Below are positions 37,250 through 47,007 of a DNA stretch of 64,000 bases, piece after piece (the first letter of the stretch is position 1; every line of letters starts with the position of its first letter). The notes under the pieces are model-generated. The model saw nothing but the letters and a program-made list of their open reading frames with translations, did not search any database and was not told the origin of the DNA. Made by a program: the position numbers and the translations under genes. Location of the stretch: NCBI GenBank assembly GCA_951213105.1, contig OX578142.1, positions 8,108,149 to 8,172,148 of the forward strand, written 5' to 3'. Origin of the DNA: Amaurobius ferox (Eukaryota > Arthropoda > Arachnida > Araneae > Amaurobiidae).

Positions 37250-38203
37250 TTGCTTTACGTTTCCTGCAATAGGAAAACAAGGTTAAAGCATAAGTTTGGT
37301 CGACGTTTCTCATACAGAGTTTTTCTTGTAAAAATTTTGACTGAACTTCCGAACCTGCTCTGCAATTCCAGAGACTTTGAGATCATGATGAATTACTTCA
37401 TTTTGAATGTACCTAGGAGCTTTAACAATGCAATGAAGGACTTTATTTTGGAAAACTTGCAATTTCTGAGTGTGGCATTTTGCCGTGGCGCTCCAAATGG
37501 AGCTAGCGTACAAAAATGCTGATGCAATGACTTGTTTGTAAATCAGGAGTTTATTAGGGAGGGAAAGGTGGGATTTTCTACCAAGAAGTGGGAGGAGGGA
37601 ACGTTAAGTTTTATTGATCTTGAGTAGCTTAGTTTCGATATGCTCTCTGTAAGTTAAATGGTCATCTTGTGTGACTCCCAAATACTTTACAGAATGCTCG
37701 AAAGAAATATTTTCGTTGAAGATTTTAAGGGCTAAATTATGATTTAGTTCTCGGTAGTGGGGTTTAAAGATACAAACTGCACTCTTGGTCGCGTTAATTT
37801 TAATTCTCCCAAGTAACGAGCCAGTGCTCAAGGCTGTGTTTAATATAGCTTTGCAGCTTGTTGATGGAGTTTTGTGGTGAGCAGCTTCGCGCTATCAATC
37901 CAGTATCATCTGCAAAGATTGCAAGCTTGATTTGTGGTATGCTTGGTATATCGTTGATGAAGATGTTAAACACAAGGGGACTCAAGTTCCCGCCTTGGGG
38001 TACCCCGGCTCTGATTGGTCGAACAGAAGAGAGAGTTTGATCAATTCGTATGCAGAAAGAACGATTACTGAGATATATATACGAATTGATGATGGTCAAA
38101 AGTTGGGTTGAGATTCCAAGTCGCACCAAGTTGGTGTTAATGAAGGAATTAATGTTTTATCAAAAGCTTTAGCAATATCAAAAAAGACAATGCTAGTATA
38201 CTG
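37250..38203 (-). pseudogene. LINE ORF2: second half of reverse transcriptase and C terminus
   Basis: Read on the minus strand, this resumes at SIVFFDIAKAFDK (RT motif A) directly after the insert. It then shows IRAGVPQGGNLSPLVFNIF (motif B), the catalytic FADD at 37905-37916, and, in another frame, INATKSAVCIF with VKYLGV (thumb start). The last piece has MYASSIWSATAKCHTQKLQV and IQNEVIHHDL, typical of the region after the RT thumb. Catalytic residues are intact but frameshifts separate the pieces. That decay is independent of the insert. Confidence 0.85.
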
Positions 38204-40002
38204 TCAAACAGCTAAGTGGGGACCTGTTCTGCCAACTACGGCCTTCAGGTTTTCCCCCCCACCGCTGAGAGTCGTCTAAGGACGACCCAGCTGAGGTCCA
38301 GAAGAGGCACAGTGGTCTAAAAATTGACCGAGAACCCAGGGCAAGACTAACGCCAAAGAAAGGAGCAATTCTTATGGACCCTTGACCACACACACCACAC
38401 CTAGAGAGCAGCCAAAGTGTGAACAGGGCCCGGGGCACTCCTGCCGAGGATTCCTCGGCATGGGTGACCCAGGCCAAGCCCCCTACTCCCTGAGGAGAAA
38501 GTGGGGCACAGAGACGGTGCGTGAACGACACAGTTGCAATGCAGTGACCGCCCAAAAGAAGCCGAGAATGACCATTAAGGTTAACCAAGGAGAATACGTA
38601 GTTTAGCAGAGGATTCCGACTTTCTACCCCTCGGTAGTTATGCAGAGGCAGTATACAACTTAAAGAGGCGCCGTCGTAACCCGGACTTATACCCGTACTG
38701 CCGGGTTAACTTAACCTATTAGAAAGAAGAAGAAGAGGACGAGGAAAGTGGCAACAATAGCCAGGGCCGGGTGCCGGGCACCAGAGGACTGGTCACACCA
38801 AGGAGGAGGAGATAGCTCAGGAAGAGTGCAGAGCAGAAGCAGGTGCACAGCAAAAATAGGAGGGGAACATTTAAAATTACAGAGCTGTTAGCTAGATTTT
38901 GAACTAATTAAAACTAATATAAACTATTTGAACTTAGATAAACTAAATAGGGAGCTGGGTTAAAGAACTAAGGCAGGAGCATGAGCAATTAAGCACGGCA
39001 AACAAGAGAGTAATCTAAGATAATCTAAGCAGCTATAAATAACAATAAATAAGATATTCTAAGCTAAAATACTAAAATCCTAAACAAGCCCAAACATACA
39101 GGACTACTTACCAAGGACACGGACAGTCCGCGCTGGAGCTGAAAGGGAAGGGTTAACGGCTGATGGCCAGAGATACCAGAGGTATCAAAAGGGCCGGCAT
39201 ACTCACCCACCTCCAACAACCACCTGGGCGAGTCCCGCCGTGAGCCCGGGAAGCAGCAGGGGAGCCTGAAAGGGAAGTTATTAGCTTACATACCTGGGAA
39301 CGGGAATGGTCGTGGCTTGCATCAGGCAGACGTCCTTAGTGATGCTAGGCCTGTGAAGCTGTAAAAAGCTAAAAAAAGAATGAACTATTAAAAGCTGCAA
39401 GGCAAAGGGGTATGTTAGTTGAGGTTGACGTGCTGATTCTACTAGACGGGCCAGAGTCCAGGTACACCAAGCACCAACATGGTGCGGGAAAGCTATGCTG
39501 CAAACCAGATGGTCGCAGGGACAATTCCCCTGCTGGCCAAACGGAACCGGTGCCTCGATTTGAGGTAGCGGACCTTAATAATGAAAACACTGCCACATCT
39601 CAGGTGGACGATACCATAAATACCTAAACAATTAACTGCCGCATCTCAAGTGGGCTACACCAAAAGTCAACTACTGGGACAATCCCCCAGTGAGAAGAGG
39701 GAACGAGCCTAATATGTAAAACTGCCACAACTCGGGTGGACAACACTAACTAATAAACTGGGACAATCCCCCAGGGAGAACCAGGAACAAGAGAAGAGGA
39801 GAAGGATGTCACGCAGGCAAAAAGGGTGAAGAAGGAAAAAGGAGTGCCTAGGTGACAAAAGCAGCGAGAGAGGTCCAGAGGAGAGTGAAGAGAGGTCCTA
39901 CCAAGGTAGGGTACACTGGGGGAAAGGCCTCCCAGTGTCGGAGTGTCATACAGGAGTAGAGGTCCTCTCCGAAAAAAATCAGGTGGGAACTTCCTTCCAC
40001 CG
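38204..40002. mobile_element. GC-rich 1.8-kb insertion of unknown class with 14-bp target duplication
   Basis: The insert splits the LINE RT gene. It is flanked by the exact 14-bp repeat ATGCTAGTATACTG (38190-38203, 40003-40016), and excision in silico restores the RT frame across the junction. Base composition is much richer in G/C than its surroundings. It has no terminal inverted repeats, no clear poly-A and no protein I recognise. Structured repeats occur at 39590-39785, where CTGCCACAACTCGGGTGGAC- and TGGGACAATCCCCCAG-like blocks recur two or three times. A duplication of this length suggests target-primed retrotransposition of a non-coding RNA or a non-autonomous LINE derivative. The plus-strand G-rich start (38214-38240) could be a 5' UTR. 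Confidence 0.7.
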
Positions 40003-40004
40003 AT

Positions 40005-40058
40005 GCTAGTATACTGCCTGTTGTTAGCGTTGCTAGTATACTGCCTGTTGTTAGCGTT
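40005..40058. repeat. 27-bp perfect tandem duplication
   Basis: The block beginning GCTAGTATACTGCC at 40005-40031 is repeated exactly at 40032-40058. It shares its first 12 bases with the target duplication of the neighbouring insert, so it may reflect a replication or repair event at the same break. Confidence 0.85.
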
Positions 40059-41805
40059 TGTATGGATAGTTTCGACGACACGCAAGAGTTGGGATTGCAT
40101 GGAATGAGCAGACCGAAATCCATGCTGGTCAGGTATTAAAATGTTGTTGAGTCTGCAGAAACTATCCAAACATCTAAGCAGCACCAATTCGTAGATTTTG
40201 GATAAATTTGAAAGAAGGCTGATTGGTCGCCAATTTTCGACCAATGTAAGATTTTGATTTGGTTTTGGAATGGAGCAGATGATGGCAGTTTTCCAACTCT
40301 GGGGGGAAAAAGCGATAATCCAGCATGTAATTAAAAAGCATAGTAATCCAGCAGAGATACAGGTTAGGTAGATTCTTGATGATGTGATTACTAATTCTGT
40401 CCAGACCAGGGGCTTTCTTGACTTTGAGTCCATCAACGATTTGAAGAATTCAAGCCAATGAGATTCTCTCTAAGTCGTTTGGTGCTTGTCATAGTAGAGC
40501 ATTGTTAATTGTCTGTTGTAAGTCGTTTTCAGTGCTGTTATAAGTATGGCTGAAATTGTGGTCAATATGGGGTAAGAATTGGAGTTTGAAGCTGTCTGCG
40601 AAAGCATTAGCTTTTTCCTCTGCAGTCTGGGCGAGAAGTCCATTTAAGCCATTAATGGGCGGAATTGTTGTCTTGGTGGTCCTTAGGTTCTTTGCTGTTC
40701 GCCAGAAACTGTGATTAGTAGGTGCAAGTTCCTCAAGGTGTGTTCGCCAGTGTTGCTGGGTGTGAGTTTTAATCAGGGCCTTGATCTCATTATGAAGTTT
40801 ACGAAATTGTGTGCCATAATCAAGGAATCTAGTGCGCTGCCAATCTTTCCGTAACCGGTTATGCTGCTTAATTTTGTCCCTAATATCACCAGGAAGAGTG
40901 TGATAATTAGGTCGAGAGCAATTTGGTTTCGAGGCTGCAGCTACTGCCCTGAGCAGTACATGGTTCATTTCCTGGATGCAGTTTTCAATATCATCCGTGC
41001 TGGTAATTTTGAGGGGGGGGCACTTTTAAATTTTGAAGGATGTATCTGAAGTCATCCCAATTTGTAAATAGCTCTACTGGATGGTCGAAAGAGGTATTTG
41101 AAAACTTGAGGGTTAAAACCACAGGAAGGTGATCGGATGTCAGGTTTGATTCTGCATTGATCACATAATTGTAAGGAATATTCTGAAAAATCACCAAATC
41201 AATAATACTGGGGTCCTTCCTGTAGAATAGTGAGTGAGGGTGGGTGGAGCTATAGTCCTGAAGTTGGTGCACTGAGCCAATCGTTTTAGAGCAATTCCAT
41301 AGCGGTTCAAAGCTATGTCCCAGGTGCTATGGCGTGAATTTAGATCACCAGCAATGACCATGCTACTGCAGAGTCCTAAAAGTGCTTCAAGTTCGTTGGC
41401 CGGGAGTGTTCTATTATTATTATTTGGTGGAGGGATATACACTGAAGCAAATGCAATCGGGACTAAATTTGAAATAGTAACTTTAATAAGCGTGGCTTCA
41501 AGCTTCATGAAGACCGGGACACTGAGACGATGATAGGGAATATAGTTTTTAATGTAGAGTACAGTACCGCCGTAAGTATGCCTTCCAAGAGGTCCGATAG
41601 GTCTATAAGTAAAGCATCCAGAATAGTTGCAGATGGCTGGACTGGAAGGCGGAGCCAGATGGGTCTCATTTACCATAAAAATATCAAAGTTATTATTTAA
41701 AACATAGTCATGCATCTCATCGAACTTGGAATGCACTCCATTGGCATTCCATTGACTAAGGAGCACGTCATAGCGCTGATAGATATGAAATATCATATCA
41801 ACCAC
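40017..41805 (-). pseudogene. LINE ORF2: endonuclease, linker and first part of reverse transcriptase
   Basis: The endonuclease/exonuclease/phosphatase domain shows QWNANGVHSKFDE, VNETHL, then GDLNSRHSTWD (metal and phosphate ligands). After a frame change come DPSIIDLVIF and SDHLPVVLTL. The linker frame (40968-40489) includes HWRTHLEELAP, FWRTAKNL and AFADSF. The first RT part has SWKTAIICSIPKPN, NWRPISLLSNLSKIYE, and IPDQHGFR. It ends at NNRQYTS, where the 1.8-kb insert at 38204-40002 begins. A 27-bp tandem duplication just before it repeats nine residues. Frame breaks occur near 41230, 40980 and 40460. ORF2 copies RNA at nicked target DNA; this copy cannot. Confidence 0.85.
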
Positions 41806-42027
41806 ACCAGTTCACTGCATGCTGTCCACTGCAATTGCAGCAAAGGACGTAGTCAGCCTTGCAACTACTGACGGAATGGGGCCCTCCACATTTCACACAT
41901 TTCAGTGGCAGTGTGCAGACTACAGAGCTATGAAAATAAGCTTGACAACCATGACACTGGGAGCAAAGCCTTTCCTTCATGTGTAAAGCTCCAACTTCAC
42001 TTCCGTGCCTAATATTGAATTGATAGT
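41798..42027 (-). pseudogene. LINE ORF1 C terminus with CCHC zinc knuckles
   Basis: The minus-strand frame reads through VGALHMKERLCSQC, then CHGCQAYFHSS, LKCVKCGGPHSVSSC and YVLCCNCSGQHAVNWC. This gives three successive cysteine/histidine knuckles of the gag-like ORF1 of Jockey elements, which bind the element's RNA. It ends in a stop that overlaps the start of ORF2 by a few bases, the usual arrangement. Everything upstream is lost at the hAT junction, so only the RNA-binding tail survives. Confidence 0.75.
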
Positions 42028-42744
42028 CAGTGGCGTACGCAAGGGGAGGTTACGGGGTTAACCCCCCCCCCTCCTTGAGCCAAAATATAGTGCCAGGATT
42101 TAAGTTACTTTCAAGATTATTTTTTTAGTAATTTTGAAAACTGCTGGTAAAGCTAACAAAATAATAATAATAATAATGTCATTTTCCCTTGCGCTGGCTC
42201 ACCTACCCAAGTTGACAATGAGACCTCCAGTTTCTGTGATTGACAGAGCTCTTTTGGAAGACCTCAAATGCTCGGAGGTGAGGGGTGGGAGGCAACCGGA
42301 TTCCGGTTACTGGAGGAATGTAGCAGTAAAGAATCTGTAAGAGTGGTTGGTGTACGTGCTTATGTTACATGCAGTTTTTGTTACAAAATTTCTGTAAAAT
42401 GAAATTCTTCAGTACAAAACGGATTGTACTCTCCTGGAAACCAGTATCGTCTGACGTAGTAAGCATCAAACCCAGCTATAAGAACAAAGAAACTTTAATT
42501 GTTTCATTTTGTTCTTTTGTTATTCAGTTCTGACTCTGACCCCGCAAGCTGGTGCTTTTTATTCAAGCTTCGAATTTTCGTCAGTTAATCACAAATTGTG
42601 CTCGTTAAATCAGTGGCATTGATATTTGAATTATATTTTTAAATTATAATCTAAAGTTACTGTATACTGCTCAGTATGTCTAAATGATCACATACTTCAA
42701 TTTTACATTTCTTTAATAAAAAGCCACGTGTAAATGACTCTCGC

Positions 42745-45186
42745 ATGAGTAGTGCAAATGCAGACATAACACCATCTATCCCAAGTGCTTCTTCTTCCAC
42801 TCAGCACGAATGTGGTGCTTTTATTGACAATTTCTCCGGTTCTGTTAGTGAAGTCGTCCCTAGTTCAATACTTATATCGGGATCGAATAACAGTGCAAAG
42901 CCATGTGTGTCATCTAAACCCGAATGTGAAACGATCCTGAATGCCTCTAAAAGCTTTACTAAAGCACACCCATATGATATTGGATTGTTTGTAACGAAAG
43001 ATATATCGAATGATAAAAATCTGGACATATTCAACGTCTGGGAATCCAATCCAGGATTTGCTTTTCCAACAAAAGGAAAAAGAAATTTGTGATTTCAGTG
43101 TAAATAGCTTTATCGGTGGAAATGGCTTGCTTATTCAGACTTTCTGGGTGGAGCCTTTTGCAAATTTTGTGTACTTCTTGCCCCTAATGATGGTGCCAGA
43201 TCTGGTAAGCAGCCCTTAGGCCAGTTATGTAAAGTTAAATTTGATAACTGGAAAGATGCCATCGAGCGATTTTCCCAGCATGAAAAGTGTCACTATCATA
43301 AGCAATCAATAGAGATTGCTGAAACTTTGAGTGACATTACATGTGAAAAGAAAATGTCTGTGGAAGAGCAATTAGATACTGCGGCAGTGAGAAAATATTA
43401 GAAAACAGAAAAAATATCACACCAATCATTGAAACAGTTTTGTTTTGTGGGGAACAAGGACTTGTGTTGAGAGGGCACAGGGATTCAGGGAGAATTGCAG
43501 TGACCGAAATACCAGATGAGAATGACGTAAACTTACGAGCACTGCTTCGTTTCCGAAGGAAGTATGACCCCATTCTGAAACAAATGTTGGAATGCAGCGG
43601 TGGAAATGCGCAGTATATCAGCCCCCGAATCCAGAATGAAGTTATTGAAGCCTGTAATAATTTGATACTTCTTGATACTTAGCAAGCTTGCATGTGAAAT
43701 AAATGATTCAACTTTCTTTGCCATCCTTGCCGACGAAACAACTGACATAGCAGGTGTAGAACAATTATCGCTATGCGTTCGTTATATCGACAGGGGAAAA
43801 TTCGCTGTGAAAGAATTTTTTTGCTATTCATTCCTATCCATGATGTAATGGGTAAAGGAATTGCAACGACAATAATAAACAAGCTGCAATCATTAAATGT
43901 TGAAATCAAGAAGTTGCGTGGCCAAGGTTACGATGGAGCAGCCTCAGTGAGCGGAAGACTAAATGGTGTGCAAGCCCATGTGAGAGAAGTCATTCCATCC
44001 ACCCTTTATGTTCACTGCTCTGCCCACAGCCTCAACTTAGCAGTATGAAAAGCGTGTGAGTTCGCAGCAATAAGAAATTGCATGGGACTATAGCAACCTT
44101 GTATGAATTCCTGAACACTCCAAAAAGACAACTTGTACTCACGACTGCAATAAATGATATGGAAACATCTACTTCGAGACGAGAAAAACTAAAACATCTC
44201 TGTGCAGCCCGATGGTTGGAAAGGTATGACTCTGTAACAGCAGTAATAGAGCTTTATGATCCAGTTGTTGAAACACTCCAAAAAATATCCGACTGGATAG
44301 ATAAGGATTCGTCAGCATAAGCCAATTCTCTGCTCTGCACAGTAACAAATTGCCAGTTTGTGATTTCGCTCTTTTGCATTCACAAGGTGTTCTTCTTAAC
44401 TGTGCATTTATGTAGGTTTCTGCAGAAGTCGACGATTGACTTACGGGATGCAGTGAACCTGGCGGAAGACATTAGTAGTGAAATAAAATCTTTGCACGAA
44501 AATGCCTATGGCGAATTCTCTAAAATATTTATTTCTGCCTCGGAAGCCTTAAAGAAGTTAGGATTATCCATTATAATTCCTCGTGTGGCTGGAAAACAAA
44601 CGAATCGCTTCAACGTATCAGCAGCGACACCAGAAACATATTTCCGTGTCAGCATTTTCATTCCATTTCTCGATTCTTTCTTGTCCCAGCTGGATTTACG
44701 TTTCCTAACACACCGAGAAATTTTAAAAGGATTCCAGTGTATTTTACCAACTGATCCTTTAGTTTTGCAACCTTCACAGCTTGAAGCGTTCGCAGCGCTC
44801 ACACAGTTTTATGCTTACGACTTGGACGGTTGCCAGGAAAACTTAAATTCTGAGCTAACACTGTGGTATAAAAGAATTATGAGAGCAGGGGTAAAGTTAG
44901 ACCCCTGAAAACTGCTATAGAAGGTCTGGCTATATGCAACCAAAATATTATGCTTAATATATTTAGACTTCTGGAAATATTAGTCGTCCTTCCAGTTTCT
45001 GCTTGCTCAAGCGAAAGATCATTCTCAACCCTTCGCCATCTTAAGACGTACCTACGCAATTCCATTGGAAGTACAAGAATAAACAGTCTAACTCTTCTGA
45101 ACATTCACAGAAGTCATACCCCAACTGCAGAAGACGTATTAAGTGAACTTGCAAAGAATCCTCGTCGACTGAACATTGCCTTATAA
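42745..45186 (+). pseudogene. hAT transposase, P52rIPK-like, many frameshifts
   Basis: After a low-complexity N terminus (MSSANADITPSIPS; KAHPYDIGLF) the frames give a TTF-type zinc-finger region (CKFCVLLAPNDG-like and SGKQPLGQLC near 43155-43230) and HEKCHYHKQSIEIAE. The core carries FFAILADETTDIAGVEQLSL (43711-43770, catalytic aspartate) and LRGQGYDGAASVSG near 43916 (second aspartate). Next are YVHCSAHSLNLAV, LCAARWLERYDSVTAV near 44198 and the PRVAGKQTNRFNV block near 44580. The C terminus FRLLEILVVLPVSACSSERS and SFSTLRHLKTYLRNS is the dimerisation segment. At least six frame breaks or stops interrupt it (for example near 43085, 43680, 43830, 44048, 44320, 44908). All main domains are still identifiable, so the element was once autonomous. 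Confidence 0.85.
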
Positions 45187-45370
45187 CCTGTGAAGTGTGA
45201 AGTGACAAATCTATGCATTGACTCATAAGTATTGAGAATTAACTCTTTCACACACACACACATAATCTATTAGAACTAAAAAAATAACTTTTATATTATT
45301 CTTATGTTATACATATAATTTACAGATATGAATATATGTTAGTTTTCTCCTTTGATCACCTGGTGGGTGC

Positions 45371-45742
45371 CCTAACAGCATTTTTTTTTTCAGTGACGTA
45401 AGATTTACGTCACACTGTGACTTTGGGATGTCACAGGACGTCGCAGTACACCTCGGCAATGTCATATTGAGGTCACAGCGAAGTCATTTTGGTCATTTTC
45501 ATGGTCGTTTGTGACGTCGCATATTAACTTGTTTGTGGCATCACATTGTAATTGCCATCGTAATGCGGTCACATTGTTACGTGTTAATTAAATTGTGGAA
45601 ACATCACAGAATATAGTCAAAATGAAGTTACAAATTTACTAATACATAACGTCACATAGAAGTCACAAATATGATGTCACATTGTGACCCAGGTGCTACT
45701 TGACTATAACGTCACTGTCACACATGTGACGATCTTTGCTGT
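45371..45742. mobile_element. TGACGT-rich MITE-like element
   Basis: ACAGCA at 45375 and TGCTGT ending at 45742 form short inverted ends, in the wider context CCTAACAGCA and TGCTGTACAGG. The interior is packed with TGACGT, GTCACA and TGTGAC half-sites in both orientations, at least a dozen. These include the palindromic-looking GACGTAAGATTTACGTC near 45394. It has no open frame. Confidence 0.55.
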
Positions 45743-45957
45743 ACAGGTGAGTTTATTTTATGTTATTTTCTAATACCTATGCCTTGGGCTTCTCATTGCA
45801 AATACGTGCATGTAGTATATTCTTAACACCAAAAGAGTTTTTATATAAATAAAAAATAAATATACCATTTGTATATACTGTACTGGCGTCAGATCAACAT
45901 GCATTGCCAATTCCCAATGGGAAATGCCCGAACGGATTTACGAGTATAATTCTTATA

Positions 45958-46045
45958 AATGATTTATTATAAAAGAATTACACACACAAACATATATATA
46001 TATATATACATGTTTGTGTGTGTAATTCTTTTATAATAAATCATT
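45958..46045. repeat. Perfect 36-bp inverted repeat (hairpin, 16-nt loop)
   Basis: The arms at 45958-45993 and 46010-46045 are exact inverse complements, beginning AATGATTTATTATAAAAG and ending in CACACAAACAT at the loop side. They are separated by 16 bases of TA repeat. The hairpin lies about 100 bp inside the right end of the hAT. Confidence 0.9.
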
Positions 46046-46266
46046 GGACTTTCAAACTATTATATATATATATATATAACATGATGTCACTGGGGAAAAA
46101 CTACCTCAAGGATGAACCCCCCTTTAAAGAAATCCTGGGTACGCCACTGTGTGTGACTGATAGTACTTCAGAATCTGAGATGCTACGCATAGGCGCCGAG
46201 TTTTCAAAATCTCAGGGGGGGCACAATCCGATAAATTATATAAAAATTCACAAAGTCGATAAAGAT

Positions 46267-46546
46267 ATAACAACTTACAAGGCCGCCTTGAAGAAAGCAA
46301 GCATATGTCAGTTAGGTGACTACAATTGGTTCGTGGTCATTTTAAGCCCCTTCTTCAGGCCAAAAGAACAGTATCCGCCCTTAACAACCGCCAAGAACGA
46401 ACTGTCCAACGAACGGCAGTAGTGGTTGTTAAGTGCTCATACGGTTATTTTGTCCTGAAAAAAAGGGATTATAATGCCATCGAAGCAACTGTAGTCACCT
46501 AACTGACATATATATGCTTTCCTCAAGGAAGTTTTGTAAGTTATTA
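46267..46546. mobile_element. Foldback/MITE element with very long inverted arms
   Basis: The left TAACAACTTACAAGG and the right inverse TTGTAAGTTATTA start nearly full-length arms. The outer 58 or so bases match closely, including ATGTCAGTTAGGTGACTACA. The inner parts also pair imperfectly (CCTTCTTCAGGCCAAAAGAA against its inverse near 46450). The whole 280 bp can therefore fold into one hairpin. The open frame across the left arm is accidental. Confidence 0.8.
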
Positions 46547-46570
46547 TTTTACAAGCAGCTGTTTTGAAGT

Positions 46571-46776
46571 GAGATAACCGAGTGGTTAAGTCACAGGATT
46601 GTACTCGGAGGACCCAAGTTCAGTTTTTGGCTTTGCCTAAACTGTTCTCGTGTACAAGCACGTTAAATTTGTGGGTTTGGAAGTCCTTCCGAGCGATTAG
46701 ATGGCATTGTCTCAGCGGTCTAAACAGATATCTTACACCTTCGGGTAGGTCGGACGGACTGGGTCGAAAGAAAGAA
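46571..46776 (+). mobile_element. tRNA-derived SINE, diverged copy
   Basis: The sequence is homologous to 20592-20881, with the shared landmarks ACGTTAAA, AAGTCCTTCCGAG, ACAGTTAC/ACAGATATCTTACACCTT and GGTCGGACGGACTGGGTC. The head keeps GAGATAACCGAGTGGTTAAG as an A-box region, but its B box is eroded. It is shorter than the first copy because a central piece is deleted. It ends in a GAAA-type simple tail. A partial duplication GCAG..TTTT may flank it. Confidence 0.75.
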
Positions 46777-47007
46777 ATCAGCAGTTTTATTTATATTACG
46801 ATAAATATTTTTAATCTTTTTAGGCCTATTTATATTTGTAAGCTAAGAGTTTATTAGGAAAATCCATATAGTTACTATGCATCAATATTAAAATATATAA
46901 TAATTACAATGGATTTTACTATATAAGAATTAACTAGTTGCAAAGCTGTTAATTAATTAAAAAAGTCTGAAAGTTAATACACGTTAACGCTTAATATCAG
47001 TTCTTAA

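Larger units (their letters stand above)
37250..42027 (-). mobile_element. Jockey-like non-LTR retrotransposon (LINE), broken and split
   Basis: Parts on the minus strand, 5' to 3': ORF1 zinc knuckles (42027-41798); endonuclease (41805-40991); linker (40968-40489); reverse transcriptase first half (40436-40017); then, after a 1.8-kb insert, the second half (38189-37800) and the C-terminal region down to about 37250. The 5' end is cut off by the hAT at 42028. Protein order and motifs match arthropod Jockey-clade elements. Confidence 0.85.
42028..46149 (+). mobile_element. hAT transposon with broken P52rIPK-like transposase
   Basis: The termini CAGTGGCGTACGC at 42028 and the inverse GGGTACGCCACTG ending at 46149 are well matched, with a poly-C tract just inside the left end. 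The left flank is LINE ORF1 and the right flank is gypsy gag. The expected 8-bp duplication is not clean: TTGATAGT precedes the left end, while CTGATAGT occurs seven bases beyond the right end. A MITE at 45371-45742 and a hairpin at 45958-46045 lie between the transposase and the right terminus. Confidence 0.75.

Noticed and set aside
38193..38606. Coding genes in the GC-rich insert
   Set aside because: Open frames on both strands reflect high G/C content; there is no domain similarity and no conserved start context.
46018..46422. A 134-residue coding region
   Set aside because: It runs across a hairpin arm, the hAT terminus, gypsy gag and a foldback arm; not a gene.
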